Assembly (NCBI GenBank): GCA_009668225.1
Contig: WJYK01000016.1
Coordinates: forward strand, 1-64,000
From: Enterobacteriaceae bacterium RIT693
GTDB taxonomy: Bacteria; Pseudomonadota; Gammaproteobacteria; Enterobacterales; Enterobacteriaceae
Direction of reading: 5' to 3'
Length of the DNA stretch: 64,000 nt
In this document: positions 38,287 through 47,406 of the stretch, piece after piece
How positions within the stretch are numbered: the first letter of the stretch is position 1
Layout: every line of letters begins with the position of its first letter
Notes under the pieces: model-generated
The model's input: only the letters and a program-made list of their open reading frames with translations
Databases searched by the model: none
What the model was told of the DNA's origin: nothing
Made by a program: the position numbers and the translations under genes

Positions 38287-38903
38287 CCGTTATCCTCCGG
38301 CTGCCAGGGATTAACCACCAGCTGCGGTCCCTGATTGGTTTTCAGCAGCACGCGCTTTTCCCTTAGCCATTCCGCCAGCGCAAACGCGCCGTAGGGCGTT
38401 TCGATTTGTGTATCAGCCCGGCAAAGCAGTTTATCGGCCAGGCTCTGCCACCCTGCCAGCGCCTCTTTTGCTATCGGCTGTGGGCAGCGAATCAGCAAAT
38501 CCAGATCGCTTGCGGCGTGCATCACCGGCACTTCGGTTGCCAGCGCATAGCCTACGCTCCCGGTAATGCCCCAGCGCCATGCCCACGGTCGGCTTGCCAG
38601 TTGAATCGCCCCCTGCACCGGCGGCATAGAAACAAACGGGGAATTGAGCAGCAGGTCACGGTTAGATAACGCCTCCGGGCTGACGACGCGCCTCACGCTC
38701 GCCGGATTCACCCAACCCGCAGCTCGCTGGTCGCGCCGCATTCCTCGCACGCCTACCGGAACCCATCCGTCACGCTCGACATCACGCCGCACCACCACCG
38801 GCAGCGCAGGGCGCCACTGGCTTGTGACCCACTCCTCGTTAGCACCTTCCAGCGCTTCGCGGTCAGAGAGCCAAAGGAGATCGTGGGGGCGTAATGTCGG
38901 CAT
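38283..38903 (-). CDS. mdcG: phosphoribosyl-dephospho-CoA transferase MdcG
   Basis: MdcG attaches the 2'-(5''-phosphoribosyl)-3'-dephospho-CoA cofactor to Ser25 of MdcC. The 206-residue protein contains the nucleotidyltransferase signature GSVGYALATEVPV and the metal-binding SDLDLLIRC (Asp-x-Asp). The N-terminus PRPHDLLWL-like, here LRPHDLLWLSD, is typical. It is 3 bp after mdcF and overlaps mdcH. Confidence 0.92.
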   Translation of the reverse strand: MPTLRPHDLLWLSDREALEGANEEWVTSQWRPALPVVVRRDVERDGWVPVGVRGMRRDQRAAGWVNPASVRRVVSPEALSNRDLLLNSPFVSMPPVQGAIQLASRPWAWRWGITGSVGYALATEVPVMHAASDLDLLIRCPQPIAKEALAGWQSLADKLLCRADTQIETPYGAFALAEWLREKRVLLKTNQGPQLVVNPWQPEDNG

Positions 38904-38906
38904 TAT

Positions 38907-39866
38907 TTAAAGTCCTGAAGTCAGCGTAATAAACAGCGGTAGCGACAGGATAGAGAGTACCGAGCTTAGCAACAACACGGCTTCTGCATCCGGCGACTGC
39001 ACGCCAAAACGGTTGCCAAAGACCACGCCAAAGAAGCCGGCGGCCAGGGCAATCATCAGGATGGAGGTAATCGCAACCGGGCCGGTCAGGCCAAGCGCCA
39101 GCACGATGCCCCAGGCGATGAACGGCTGAATCAGCAGCTTGGTGACGGTCGCGGTTATCACCATGGTGTTGATCTGCAGCCTGCGGGCCGACAGGATCAC
39201 CCCGGTCAGGAACAGCGCGGCAGCGGTGGCGGCCAGGCCCAGCGGTTTAATAGAGGCCAGCAGCAGGTCAGGCATACGGATACCGATAGCCGACAGCACA
39301 ACCCCAAGCAATGGCCCCCAGACAATTGGTTTTTTCACCGAACGCCACATCAGCACCGGCAGCATCGCCAGCGTTGAGCCGCTGTTTTCACCGGCCGCAC
39401 GGGCTTTTTCACGCTCAAGAATCAGCAGGCAGAACGGTGTCATCAGGACGGAACCGCAGGCAATCGACACCGCCACGGAAAGCGAAGTCGAAGAGCCTTC
39501 ACCGAGCACGCTGCCTAAAATTGGCAGGCCGAGCGCGGCATAGTTAGGCAGCGCCACGGTAAGGGTCAGCACGGCGGCATCCTGCGGTGACTTTTTAAAT
39601 ACGCTGGTCGCCAGGAAGTAAATCGCCGCGTAGGTAATCCACATCGCAAGCACCAGCACCACAATCAGCGGTGACTGCTGAACAATGCCAAGCCACGGCG
39701 TTTGAACGGTCGCGCTAAACAGCGCGGCGGGTAGAGCAAAGTCCATGACAAAAATGTTTAACAGCGAGACATTTTTGTTATCGACCATTTTCGCTTTGCC
39801 GGCGAAAAATCCCAGCAGCATGATGACAAAAATAGGGGCCAGAGCATGAACGATCACGTAAGTCAT
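38907..39866 (-). CDS. mdcF: AEC-family malonate transporter MdcF
   Basis: Auxin-efflux-carrier-type permease of 319 residues with ten predicted membrane helices. Start MTYVIVHALAPIFVIMLLGF; conserved ALPAALFSATVQ and the AALGLPILGSVLG repeat segment of the AEC fold. I chose the ATG at 39866, which follows AAGGTGAAG. In other malonate-using bacteria transport is by MdcF or MdcLM, and only MdcF is encoded here. A 126-bp gap with a perfect palindrome separates it from mdcE. Confidence 0.9.
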   Translation of the reverse strand: MTYVIVHALAPIFVIMLLGFFAGKAKMVDNKNVSLLNIFVMDFALPAALFSATVQTPWLGIVQQSPLIVVLVLAMWITYAAIYFLATSVFKKSPQDAAVLTLTVALPNYAALGLPILGSVLGEGSSTSLSVAVSIACGSVLMTPFCLLILEREKARAAGENSGSTLAMLPVLMWRSVKKPIVWGPLLGVVLSAIGIRMPDLLLASIKPLGLAATAAALFLTGVILSARRLQINTMVITATVTKLLIQPFIAWGIVLALGLTGPVAITSILMIALAAGFFGVVFGNRFGVQSPDAEAVLLLSSVLSILSLPLFITLTSGL

Positions 39867-39938
39867 AACTTCACCTTGAGTCAATAAAGAGAGTTAGCAC
39901 GGTCGCGATATTTATTATATTCGGACGTTTGTTTTACT

Positions 39939-39960
39939 CAGGCACGGCATGCCGTGCCTG
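39939..39960. repeat. 22-bp perfect palindrome between mdcE and mdcF
   Basis: CAGGCACGGC and GCCGTGCCTG meet around a central AT (39939-39960). The stem has no U-tract on the minus strand (TGAGTAAAAC follows), so it is more likely a mRNA-stabilising or attenuating hairpin between the enzyme genes and the transporter/accessory genes than a full terminator. Confidence 0.75.
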
Positions 39961-39992
39961 GTTATAGAGTCCGGCAGGTTTGTCTTTTTTTA

Positions 39993-40793
39993 TTACCAGC
40001 TGGCGCGCATACGTTCGCGAACCAGCGCCGAACTGTGGCGATTTTTTGCCAGCAGACGGCATTTCAGCGAAGTCTCGCTACGTGCTTCTTTCACCGCTGT
40101 ACTCAGAGCAGCCTTCACTTTTGCCACATCATCACTTTGCGGAGCGTCCGGGTTGTTGATATCCAGCAGCGCGGAAAGCAGGCCCAGGGTTTCATAGTTG
40201 CTGATGTCGTAGGCCATCGGTGGAATGGTGGCGGCCAGTTTTTCCAGCGCCTCCACGGTGCGTAAGGTGATGCGCGCGGCGGACTCTTTCCCCATCGCGT
40301 GGATCATCACACCCTTGTCGTTAAAGGCGATCAGCCGGTTAGCCTGGTAGCCATGGGCGAGGAACGCTCCGGACATCGCTTTGCCGACAATCAGGCCCAC
40401 AACAGGATGCCCGGCCAGGCGAGCATTGGCATACGCGCCTGCGGCACCGGCCAGCGCCTGGTGAATACCGAATGCCTCTTCGCGGCGGCCATAGGCCTGG
40501 CTTGGGACATCAATCACCGCAACGATGGCGCGCTTTTCAGCCTTGTTTGCATCTTCAGCGATGGTTTCGCTGACTACTTTTGCCAGCGTCCAGCCTTCTA
40601 ACAACCCTACTTCGCCGCCAGCAGCGCGGGGATAATGGTTATTGGCATCGGGCACCACGGCGATAAAGCGGGCAGGTTTCCCGTCAACGTTGCCGTCGGC
40701 GACCTGTACAGAGGCGCATAGCCCCGCCATACGCGGCGCATCCGGAACTAAGGTATCCAGCCAAACGGCGGCGCGATTCAGTTTCTGGCTCAT
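39993..40793 (-). CDS. mdcE: malonate decarboxylase gamma subunit MdcE
   Basis: MdcE and MdcD together form the malonyl-S-ACP decarboxylase, a carboxyltransferase-like heterodimer that releases CO2. The 266-residue protein has the crotonase-like fold with VIDVPSQAYGRREEAFG and GLIVGKAMSGAFLAHGYQ. I start at 40793, where the ATG overlaps the mdcD stop codon (TAATG), a sign of coupled translation to equal amounts. The longer frame up to 40880 lies inside mdcD. Confidence 0.92.
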   Translation of the reverse strand: MSQKLNRAAVWLDTLVPDAPRMAGLCASVQVADGNVDGKPARFIAVVPDANNHYPRAAGGEVGLLEGWTLAKVVSETIAEDANKAEKRAIVAVIDVPSQAYGRREEAFGIHQALAGAAGAYANARLAGHPVVGLIVGKAMSGAFLAHGYQANRLIAFNDKGVMIHAMGKESAARITLRTVEALEKLAATIPPMAYDISNYETLGLLSALLDINNPDAPQSDDVAKVKAALSTAVKEARSETSLKCRLLAKNRHSSALVRERMRASW

Positions 40794-41623
40794 TAACGTT
40801 TCTCCCCAAAAAGCTGTTTGATCTGTTCGGCATCGGCCTGCTGGCTGGTGTCGAAATGGGTCAGGCGATCCAGATACCACGCGTAGTTATCGGTGCGATG
40901 CTGCGCCGGAACGCCTTTGCCGATGGCTTCGTTGACCGCCTGCTTCACGGCATGAATGCCGTCACCAACCAGCGCATCCACCAGCCCGCTCTGATAGCGA
41001 ACTTCACCGCCGGTCATGCCCCAGATAAACGGCCGATCGCGGGAGTCATATTCCTCAATGCCCGCTTCCTGCTCGATAACCTGCGGGCCGTTCAGGCCAA
41101 GACGTGCCTCGCGAGTCACAATCAAATAGCTGCAAAGCGCGGCGGCGATCGACATCCCGCCGAAGCAGCCCACGGTGCCGGCCACAACGCCAATCACCGG
41201 GGTGTAGCGACGTAAATCGACAATCGCCGCGTGGATATCGGCAATCGCCGCCAGGCCGAGGTTGGCCTCCTGCAGGCGCACGCCGCCGGTTTCCAGACAA
41301 AGCACAGCCTGAGTAGGAATGCCATTGCGGTTATCTTCCGCCGCCAGTTCAAGCGCGGCCGCCATTTTTGCGCCGGACACTTCGCCCATGCTGCCGCCCT
41401 GGAATGCGCCTTCGATGGCAATCACCACCGCCGGGCCACCGTTAATCGTGCCTTTGGCAACGACCATGCCGTCATCAGACTGCGGCACAATGCCCTGCGG
41501 CCCCAGCCACGGCGAGACAATGCCGTCGAACGGGTCAAGCAATTCACGATAGCTGCCTTCATCCAGCAGCAGACGCGCGCGCTCGCGGGCTCTTAATTCA
41601 ATAAAGCTGCTGTCGTCACGCAT
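40793..41623 (-). CDS. mdcD: malonate decarboxylase beta subunit MdcD
   Basis: The 276-residue partner of MdcE in decarboxylation of malonyl-S-carrier. Visible blocks are SFIELRARERARLLLD at the start, VVIAIEGAFQGGSMGEVSG, LCLETGGVRLQEANLGL and VVAGTVGCFGGMSIAAAL, typical of biotin-independent carboxyltransferase-like subunits. ATG at 41623, overlapping mdcC by 8 bp. The frame continues upstream to 41689 within mdcC. Confidence 0.92.
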   Translation of the reverse strand: MRDDSSFIELRARERARLLLDEGSYRELLDPFDGIVSPWLGPQGIVPQSDDGMVVAKGTINGGPAVVIAIEGAFQGGSMGEVSGAKMAAALELAAEDNRNGIPTQAVLCLETGGVRLQEANLGLAAIADIHAAIVDLRRYTPVIGVVAGTVGCFGGMSIAAALCSYLIVTREARLGLNGPQVIEQEAGIEEYDSRDRPFIWGMTGGEVRYQSGLVDALVGDGIHAVKQAVNEAIGKGVPAQHRTDNYAWYLDRLTHFDTSQQADAEQIKQLFGEKR

Positions 41624-41915
41624 GAGCCACCTCCTCAAAGACCTGTTCGATACGGATACGCGCCACGCCCGGCGTCGCGCCAAAATCATGAATTTTCAAC
41701 TCTCCGGCAGGCAGGCTGCTTAGCGCGGCCAGGCGCTCGAAAAGTGCTTTCCAGCGTTTTTCGCTGTTATCGACGGAGGTGGTGATGTCGATGGTCAGAG
41801 TCTGCCCCTGTGCGGCAGAAAACAGGACTTCCATATCGCCGGAGCCCACCACGCCAGCCAGGGCTTTGCCTGTGGCCGTGCGGGTTGCCGGAAATGACAA
41901 CGTAATGTGTTCCAT
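41616..41915 (-). CDS. mdcC: malonate decarboxylase acyl carrier protein MdcC
   Basis: This 99-residue carrier (delta subunit) holds the prosthetic group 2'-(5''-triphosphoribosyl)-3'-dephospho-CoA on Ser25 in GVVGSGDMEVLF and shuttles acetyl/malonyl groups. It is the family length. The ATG at 41915 gives the usual start MEHITLSFPA. It lies 10 bp after mdcB and overlaps mdcD by 8 bp. Confidence 0.93.
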   Translation of the reverse strand: MEHITLSFPATRTATGKALAGVVGSGDMEVLFSAAQGQTLTIDITTSVDNSEKRWKALFERLAALSSLPAGELKIHDFGATPGVARIRIEQVFEEVAHA

Positions 41916-41925
41916 AACGCCCTCG

Positions 41926-42795
41926 TTAAATAAGTGAGTGAAGCGGGGTAGCATCGTTGGCGATGCGGTCCAGCAGCAGCGTGGCGGCGAGCAAATCAGC
42001 CGCCCCGCCCGGTGAGGCATTTAGCGCCAGCATGTTGCGGTCGAGCACGTCCAGCGCATCGCGGCCTTCCTGGCGCGAGATACCGCCGTTGATCAGCACG
42101 CTGCGGGCACCGTTTTGCATCGTTTCCAGGCCGGCTAACCCGGCGCGAGAGAGCACGCAGGTATCTGACAGCGAAGTCATAATCGCCATCAGAGCGTCAA
42201 TACGCGCCTCGCCTTCGGTTGCTCCGGACTGGCGGCTACGGCGGAGCTGAGGCAGCGCGAGACGCATAACGTGAGGAAAACCCTGCTGAGCCTCTTCTCG
42301 TGCGCCCGGTACGCGGTAGCGTCTTGTGGCTCTCAACCCTTTGCTAAAGCTCTTCGGCGCCGCCTCATCCGGGAGCGCAGCAAGCCGTGCTGCCGTAGCG
42401 GTAACCTCCTCGCTGCTGCCCATCATGCCGTGCATAGCGGCGGCGGAAACCAGCAGCCCAAGCGCCCAGATGGCGCCGCGGTGGGTATTCACCCCGCAGG
42501 TGGCCGCCATCATTTGCTGCTCCCCTTCGCGCCCCAGGCGCCCGACCAGCTGGCGCAGCGCAATGTCTGCCGGACGTTCCCAGCTTTGTAATGCCAGAGC
42601 ATGAAATGTCGGGGTCAGGCTGTGGGCCGATCGCTCCATCAGCGCCAGGCTGAGATCGTGATGGGCGCCATTCCCCCGGCTGTCCACCAGACCGGGTTTT
42701 GGGCTCAGACGGGCTTCTTCAATCAGGCTTTGGGTTGCCGCCCTTGCCAGCCAGCCCGCCCCTGCCTCAACGCCTTTCTGTGGATGTAATTTCAT
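41926..42795 (-). CDS. mdcB: triphosphoribosyl-dephospho-CoA synthase MdcB
   Basis: MdcB makes the cofactor precursor from ATP and dephospho-CoA; it is related to CitG. The 289-residue protein has EEARLSPKPGLVDSRGNGAHHDLSL near the N-terminus (SPKPGLVD and GAHHDL are the family marks), CGVNTHRGAIWALGLL and SDTCVLSRAG. The ATG at 42795 overlaps the mdcA stop codon (TAATG). The C-terminus NASPGGAADLLAATLLLDR matches the CitG-type ending. Confidence 0.92.
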   Translation of the reverse strand: MKLHPQKGVEAGAGWLARAATQSLIEEARLSPKPGLVDSRGNGAHHDLSLALMERSAHSLTPTFHALALQSWERPADIALRQLVGRLGREGEQQMMAATCGVNTHRGAIWALGLLVSAAAMHGMMGSSEEVTATAARLAALPDEAAPKSFSKGLRATRRYRVPGAREEAQQGFPHVMRLALPQLRRSRQSGATEGEARIDALMAIMTSLSDTCVLSRAGLAGLETMQNGARSVLINGGISRQEGRDALDVLDRNMLALNASPGGAADLLAATLLLDRIANDATPLHSLI

Positions 42796-44450
42796 TACCA
42801 GCTCCGGAATTTCGCTGGCGGGTTGTAGAGGCCGCCGGACCATTCGACCAGATCGGCCACGCTACTTGCCGCCAGCAGGGAACGAGTCGCATCGCTGCGG
42901 CGGATCCCCATGTCTTCCGGGTAAGCCACTTTGCCGCTCTGGCGAAGCGCCGCGACGCGCTTAGCGTCAACGCCCAGGCCAATGTCGGTGATACCAGCCA
43001 CCGCTGCCACCATCGCACGTCGCTCTTCCAGGCTCTCCGCGCGGTAGAGGTACGCAATCCCTTCTTCGGTCAGCACGTGGGTTACGTCGTCACCGTAAAT
43101 CATCACCGGTGCCAGCGGCATACCGGAGGTTTTAGCCACTTCAACAGCATCCAGGGTTTCCACGAAGGTTGGCTTCACGCCCGCCTGGAAGGTTTCGACC
43201 ATCTGCACCACCAGCTTTTTGCCGCGCTGCATCGGGTCAGGTTCAGTTATCATGTTCAGCCAGGCCGGCGTGGCATGGCGACGACCGTGCGGGTCATGGC
43301 CCATATTTGGCGCGCCACCGAAGCCCGACAGGCGGCCACGCGTTACGGTAGAAGAGTTCGCCAGGCCATCAACCTGTAGGGTCGAACCGATAAACATATC
43401 CACCGCGTATTGCCCTGCCAGCTGGCACATAGCGCGGTTAGAGCGCATGGAGCCATCGGCACCGGTAAAGAAGATATCCGGGCGAGCGCGGATGTATTCT
43501 TCCATCCCCAGCTCGCCGCCGAAGCAATGCACGCTCTCCACCCAGCCGCTTTCAATCGCCGGGATCAGCGTCGGATGTGGGTTCAGGGTCCAGTGCTTGC
43601 AGATTTTGCCTTTCAGGCCAAGCCGTTCGCCGTAGGTGGGCAGCAGCAGCTCGATGGCAGCGGTGTTGAAGCCGATCCCGTGGTTCAGGGACTGCACCTG
43701 ATGCTCGGCGTAAATGCCTTTAATGGCCATCATCGCCATCAGGATATGTTCCTGCTTGATCAGGCGCGGGTCGCGAGTAAACAGCGGTTCGATAAAGAAC
43801 GGCTTATCGGCAACCACCACGTAGTCAATCCAGGAGCCGGGAATGTCCACGCGCGGCAGATCGCAATCATCGTCGACCAGCTCATTAACCTGAGCGATAA
43901 CGATCCCGTCGTGGAAGGCGGCAGCCTCAACCAGCGCTGGCGTATCTTCGGTGCTTGGCCCGGTGTACAGGTTGCCTTTACGGTCAGCTTTATACCCGGC
44001 GATGAGCGCGACGTTAGGCGCAAGATCGACGTATAAGCGCGCATAGAGTTCGATATAGGTATGAATCGAGCCAATTTCTAACTGCCCGTCTTCCAGCAGC
44101 TGAGAAATGCGCAGGCTCTGGGTACCGGAGAAAGAGAAGTCGAGCTTGCGGGCGATGCCTTTTTCGAAAATATCAAGGTGTTCACTGCGACCGACGCTCG
44201 GCATGATCATATGCAGATCGTGTACTTTTTGCGGGCTGACTTCCGCCAGCATGCGGGAGAGAAAATCTGCCTGTTTCTGGTTGTTTCCTTCCAGCACCAC
44301 CCGGTCGCCCGGCGCAATCAGCTTTTCCATTACACCGACGAGGTCCCCGGTCGGGATCACCTTGCCCTGTACGTTGCTGGACGCCATTCGCCGCTGCTTC
44401 TCGGTGCGGCGTGTGTTCCAGACGCGGGCAGGCGTTTGGCTAGCACTCAT
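42795..44450 (-). CDS. mdcA: malonate decarboxylase alpha subunit MdcA
   Basis: MdcA is the acetyl-S-ACP:malonate ACP transferase that swaps malonate for acetate on the carrier. The 551-residue length is that of Klebsiella MdcA. Blocks seen: RVVLEGNNQKQADFLSRML, GSIHTYIELYARLYVDLAPN, FFTGADGSMRSNRA and GRLSGFGGAPNMGHDPHGRR. AGGAGG lies 9 bases before the ATG. It is the first gene of mdcABCDEFGH, which allows growth on malonate through its cleavage to acetate and CO2. All genes needed for enzyme, cofactor and uptake are present and intact. Confidence 0.95.
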   Translation of the reverse strand: MSASQTPARVWNTRRTEKQRRMASSNVQGKVIPTGDLVGVMEKLIAPGDRVVLEGNNQKQADFLSRMLAEVSPQKVHDLHMIMPSVGRSEHLDIFEKGIARKLDFSFSGTQSLRISQLLEDGQLEIGSIHTYIELYARLYVDLAPNVALIAGYKADRKGNLYTGPSTEDTPALVEAAAFHDGIVIAQVNELVDDDCDLPRVDIPGSWIDYVVVADKPFFIEPLFTRDPRLIKQEHILMAMMAIKGIYAEHQVQSLNHGIGFNTAAIELLLPTYGERLGLKGKICKHWTLNPHPTLIPAIESGWVESVHCFGGELGMEEYIRARPDIFFTGADGSMRSNRAMCQLAGQYAVDMFIGSTLQVDGLANSSTVTRGRLSGFGGAPNMGHDPHGRRHATPAWLNMITEPDPMQRGKKLVVQMVETFQAGVKPTFVETLDAVEVAKTSGMPLAPVMIYGDDVTHVLTEEGIAYLYRAESLEERRAMVAAVAGITDIGLGVDAKRVAALRQSGKVAYPEDMGIRRSDATRSLLAASSVADLVEWSGGLYNPPAKFRSW

Positions 44451-44837
44451 TATTAACCTCCTGATTCAGCGAATCATTTTGATTGGCTTTAGTCTGGTTA
44501 AAAGTGTGCGCCACGCCGGGTTGGCTATCAATTAAGCTCAGGAACCAATCATTAGCCTTAGAGTAATAATGGATTACCCGTTTTGTGATCGAGGTAGAAG
44601 GCGAAGATGTCCAGGGTGCGCTACACAAAAACGAGGGAGGAAAAAAGTGAACTCTGCCGCCGCCGGTGTTAAGGTTAGCGGGTCTTCAATACAGGTTTTA
44701 ACGTCATGCTACTCACCACAATCCTCAACAATCCTCTGCTGAAACAGCCGCGCATCGCTTAGCGCGCTCACACATTCCCGTCTGCAAATTGAAACGGAAC
44801 GTTGTTCCGTCGGCATACTATTGTTGTGAGAAAAAAC
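44451..44837. promoter_or_regulatory. mdcA / acetyltransferase divergent control region
   Basis: The 387-bp gap must hold the MdcR-dependent mdcA promoter on the left; I see no strong hexamers there, which suits an activated promoter. On the right, before the acetyltransferase, -35 TTGAAA (44789-44794) and -10-like CATACT (44814-44819) enclose a 7-3-7 palindrome ACGGAAC-GTT-GTTCCGT (44794-44810), a position typical of a repressor operator. A GTG preceded by GGGAGG at 44635 opens a 31-codon frame of doubtful meaning. Confidence 0.5.
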
Positions 44838-45470
44838 ATGTCACAGACTGAAAAACACTGGTCTCAGGTCGAATACCTGCACGAAACGGTGACCAACCCC
44901 AATATTCATATCAAAGGCCAGCACAGTTATTACAGCGACTGCTGGGATAGCGGTTTTGAGCAAAGCGCGGTGCGCTACCTGCAGGGTGATGCGGTGAGTC
45001 GAGCCTGGGAGCCCATTGGCGAACTTGACCAGCTGTGGATTGGCGATTACGTCTGTATCGCCGCCGAGGCGGTGATCCTGATGGGCGGCAACCACACGCA
45101 CCGAGGCGACTGGTTCTCTCTTTACCCCTTTATCGAGACCATCAAAGACGCCTACCGCGCCAAAGGCGACACGACGCTTGGCGATGGATGCTGGATAGGC
45201 ATGAGGGCAATGATTATGCCTGGCGTGACCATTGGCGAAGGCGCGATTATCGCCGCTGGCAGCGTAGTGACGAAAGACGTCGCACCTTACAGCGTCGTCG
45301 GCGGCAACCCGGCCAAACCGATCGCCCTGCGTTTCGAACCCGGAGTGATCGAGCGGCTGCTGAAGCTGCAAATTTATCTGCTAAGCGATGAGCATTTTCA
45401 GGCTATTCAGCCCCTGCTGAGCAATAACGATATTGATGCGCTGGAACGCGCGGTGAGAGCATTGCGGTAA
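44838..45470 (+). CDS. CatB/Vat-like hexapeptide-repeat acetyltransferase
   Basis: The 210-residue protein belongs to the xenobiotic acetyltransferase branch of left-handed beta-helix enzymes. N-terminal region NPNIHIKGQHSYYSDCWDSG parallels CatB. The catalytic His is in MGGNHTHRGDW, and hexapeptide repeats run through LGDGCWIGMRAMIMPGVTIG, IIAAGSVVTKDV and YSVVGGNPAKPI. CatB enzymes acetylate chloramphenicol and Vat enzymes streptogramins; whether this chromosomal homologue does either is unknown. I chose the ATG at 44838; the ribosome site is weak (GTGAG). A strong terminator follows. Confidence 0.85.
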   Translation: MSQTEKHWSQVEYLHETVTNPNIHIKGQHSYYSDCWDSGFEQSAVRYLQGDAVSRAWEPIGELDQLWIGDYVCIAAEAVILMGGNHTHRGDWFSLYPFIETIKDAYRAKGDTTLGDGCWIGMRAMIMPGVTIGEGAIIAAGSVVTKDVAPYSVVGGNPAKPIALRFEPGVIERLLKLQIYLLSDEHFQAIQPLLSNNDIDALERAVRALR

Positions 45471-45476
45471 CAAGAG

Positions 45477-45502
45477 CGGGCGGGAATAACCCGCCCGTTT
45501 TT
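45477..45502 (+). terminator. terminator after the CatB-like gene
   Basis: CGGGCGGG (45477-45484) and CCCGCCCG (45490-45497) form an 8-bp GC stem with a 5-nt loop, followed by TTTTT. It lies 7 bp after the stop codon and faces the convergent cybC. Confidence 0.92.
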
Positions 45503-45507
45503 AAATC

Positions 45508-45894
45508 TTAGCGGAACTTCTTGTGGTAGGTATCGCGCGTGGTTTTGAAGTCAGCGGCAGCTGCCTGGGCTTCTGTCACTTTGCCTTCGTTGGCCAGCTT
45601 CAGCGCACCGTCAATCTGGCCCACGAGGATATCAAACCCGTGGCGGTACTCTTTCATGTTGGCGCTATCGGCTGCTTCATTTTCCAGCTTTGGCGGCGTC
45701 CCTTTCTGCGCATCCAGAGCCGCTTCACGCATGTTGCCCAGTGAAGTTTTCAGCTCGGCGGCATCTTTGGTGCTCAGCACGGTTTTGTAGTTTTTGGCGA
45801 TAATGTCCATGTCGTCGCCAACGTCTTTCGCAAAAGCGACGCCGGACAACAAAACGGATGATACTGCTAACATTGCAATCAGTTGCTTACGCAT
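45508..45894 (-). CDS. cybC: soluble cytochrome b562
   Basis: A periplasmic four-helix haem protein of unknown physiological role, probably electron transfer. The 128-residue precursor has a signal peptide ending VAFA (residue 22). The axial haem ligands are present: Met29 (mature Met7, in DVGDDMD) and His124 (mature His102, in DTYHKKFR). The spacing equals that of E. coli cytochrome b562. In K-12 cybC is split by a frameshift, but here it is intact. It is followed on the same strand upstream by pmbA, as in E. coli. Confidence 0.95.
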   Translation of the reverse strand: MRKQLIAMLAVSSVLLSGVAFAKDVGDDMDIIAKNYKTVLSTKDAAELKTSLGNMREAALDAQKGTPPKLENEAADSANMKEYRHGFDILVGQIDGALKLANEGKVTEAQAAAADFKTTRDTYHKKFR

Positions 45895-45953
45895 TCACTC
45901 ACCTTTATCTTTTTTATATGAGAAACGGGCGCGGCAGGGCGCGCCACATTGCT

Positions 45954-47306
45954 TTACTGACCGGCTATCTTCATCTCCGGAAGTAAGACTGAACCACACT
46001 GAATGTTGCTACGTGTTTCTATATCGTTGCCAATAGTAACTATCTCGCGCCACATGTCCTTCAGGTTACCGGCGATAGTGATTTCACTCACCGGATACTG
46101 AATCTCACCGTTCTCAACCCAGAAGCCTGCCGCACCGCGAGAATAGTCGCCGGTAATGCCGCTTACGCCCTGCCCCATCAGCTCGGTCACCACCAGCCCG
46201 GTGCCCATCTGTTTCAGCATTTCCTCAAAACCGAGGCCCTGGCCGGCAATGCGCCAGTTGTGGATGCCGCCCGCGTGGCCGGTACTTTTCAGCCCAAGCT
46301 TACGCGCGGAATAGTTGGTCAGCAGCCACTGCTGCAGCACGCCACCTTTAATGATGTCACGGCGTTCGGTGCGCACGCCTTCGCTGTCGAACGGCGTGGA
46401 GGCCAGGCCTTTCAGCAGGTGCGGATGCTCTTCAATGGTCAGCCAGTCCGGCAGGATTTGCTTGCCGAGGGAGTCCAGCAGGAAAGTTGATTTACGGTAC
46501 ACCGCGCCGCCCGCAATCGCGCCGACCAGGTGACCGAACAGCCCGGTCGCCACTTCATTGGCGAAAATCACCGGCGCTTTCATGGTGGACAGCTTGCGTG
46601 GCGACAGGCGGGACAACGTGCGGCGCGCGCAGTCGGCCCCGACCCATTCAGGAGACTTAAGGTCTTCCATCGCGCGGCCAATGGTATAGGCGTAATCGCG
46701 CTCCATGTCGCCGTTCTCTTCGGCAATCACGCAGCTCGAAAGAGAGTGACGAGTAGAGCAGTAGCTTTGCAGCATGCCGTGGCTGTTGCCGAAGACTTTA
46801 ATGCCGTAATGGCTGTTAAAGCTGCCACCTTCGGTATTGGTAATGCGTTTGTCCACGTTCAGGGAGGCGTTTTCCGCACGCGCGGCAAGCTCAATGGCGC
46901 GCTCCGGGTCAATTTCCGTTGGGTGGAAGAGGTCCAGATCCGGCGCATCAAAGGCCAGCAGCTCTTTGTCCGCCACACCTGCGTAAGGATCCGGTGAGGT
47001 ATAGCGCGCGATATCCAACGCCGCCTGTACGGTACGCGCTATCGCGTCCGGGCTAAGGTCGGTAGACGAAGCGCTGCCCTTGCGATTTTGATGATAAACG
47101 GTGATGCCAAGCGCACCATCGCTATTGAATTCGACGTTCTCCACCTCACCGTAGCGGGTGCTGACGCTGATACCGGTGGTTTTACTGACCGCAACTTCCG
47201 CGCCGTCTGACTTGCCTTTCGCCAGCTCCAGCGCCTGTGAAACCGCCTGCTCCAGAACCTGACGTTGTTGTGCTACTTGCGTGTTTACTTTCATCGCTAC
47301 TGCCAT
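45954..47306 (-). CDS. pmbA: metalloprotease subunit PmbA/TldE
   Basis: PmbA works with TldD in a heterodimeric zinc protease that matures microcin B17 and degrades the CcdA antitoxin; TldD is elsewhere. The 450-residue length equals the E. coli protein. Blocks seen: [61 protein letters not shown] and the end [18 protein letters not shown] chose the ATG at 47306 ([10 protein letters not shown]); the frame runs on to 47666 but that is the antisense of darP. Confidence 0.96.
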   Translation of the reverse strand: MAVAMKVNTQVAQQRQVLEQAVSQALELAKGKSDGAEVAVSKTTGISVSTRYGEVENVEFNSDGALGITVYHQNRKGSASSTDLSPDAIARTVQAALDIARYTSPDPYAGVADKELLAFDAPDLDLFHPTEIDPERAIELAARAENASLNVDKRITNTEGGSFNSHYGIKVFGNSHGMLQSYCSTRHSLSSCVIAEENGDMERDYAYTIGRAMEDLKSPEWVGADCARRTLSRLSPRKLSTMKAPVIFANEVATGLFGHLVGAIAGGAVYRKSTFLLDSLGKQILPDWLTIEEHPHLLKGLASTPFDSEGVRTERRDIIKGGVLQQWLLTNYSARKLGLKSTGHAGGIHNWRIAGQGLGFEEMLKQMGTGLVVTELMGQGVSGITGDYSRGAAGFWVENGEIQYPVSEITIAGNLKDMWREIVTIGNDIETRSNIQCGSVLLPEMKIAGQ

Positions 47307-47406
47307 AATGTAAGGTGAGTCGTTCAAGTCTAACAGGATCAGAACAATTTCGCAGTGCAGCCCCATTGCTGGTAATATCCGCGTCAACTTTTTTAAGGAG
47401 CCTAAT

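Noticed and set aside
42699-43379. 226-codon + strand frame
   Set aside because: It is antisense to mdcA/mdcB, with no ribosome site and no recognisable protein features.
44569-44742. 57-codon frame in the mdcA-acetyltransferase gap (ATG 44569 or GTG 44647)
   Set aside because: Not annotated as a gene: the ribosome site before the GTG is good, but the peptide is low-complexity Arg/Ser-rich and lies in a control region. Mentioned only as a test within the gap finding.
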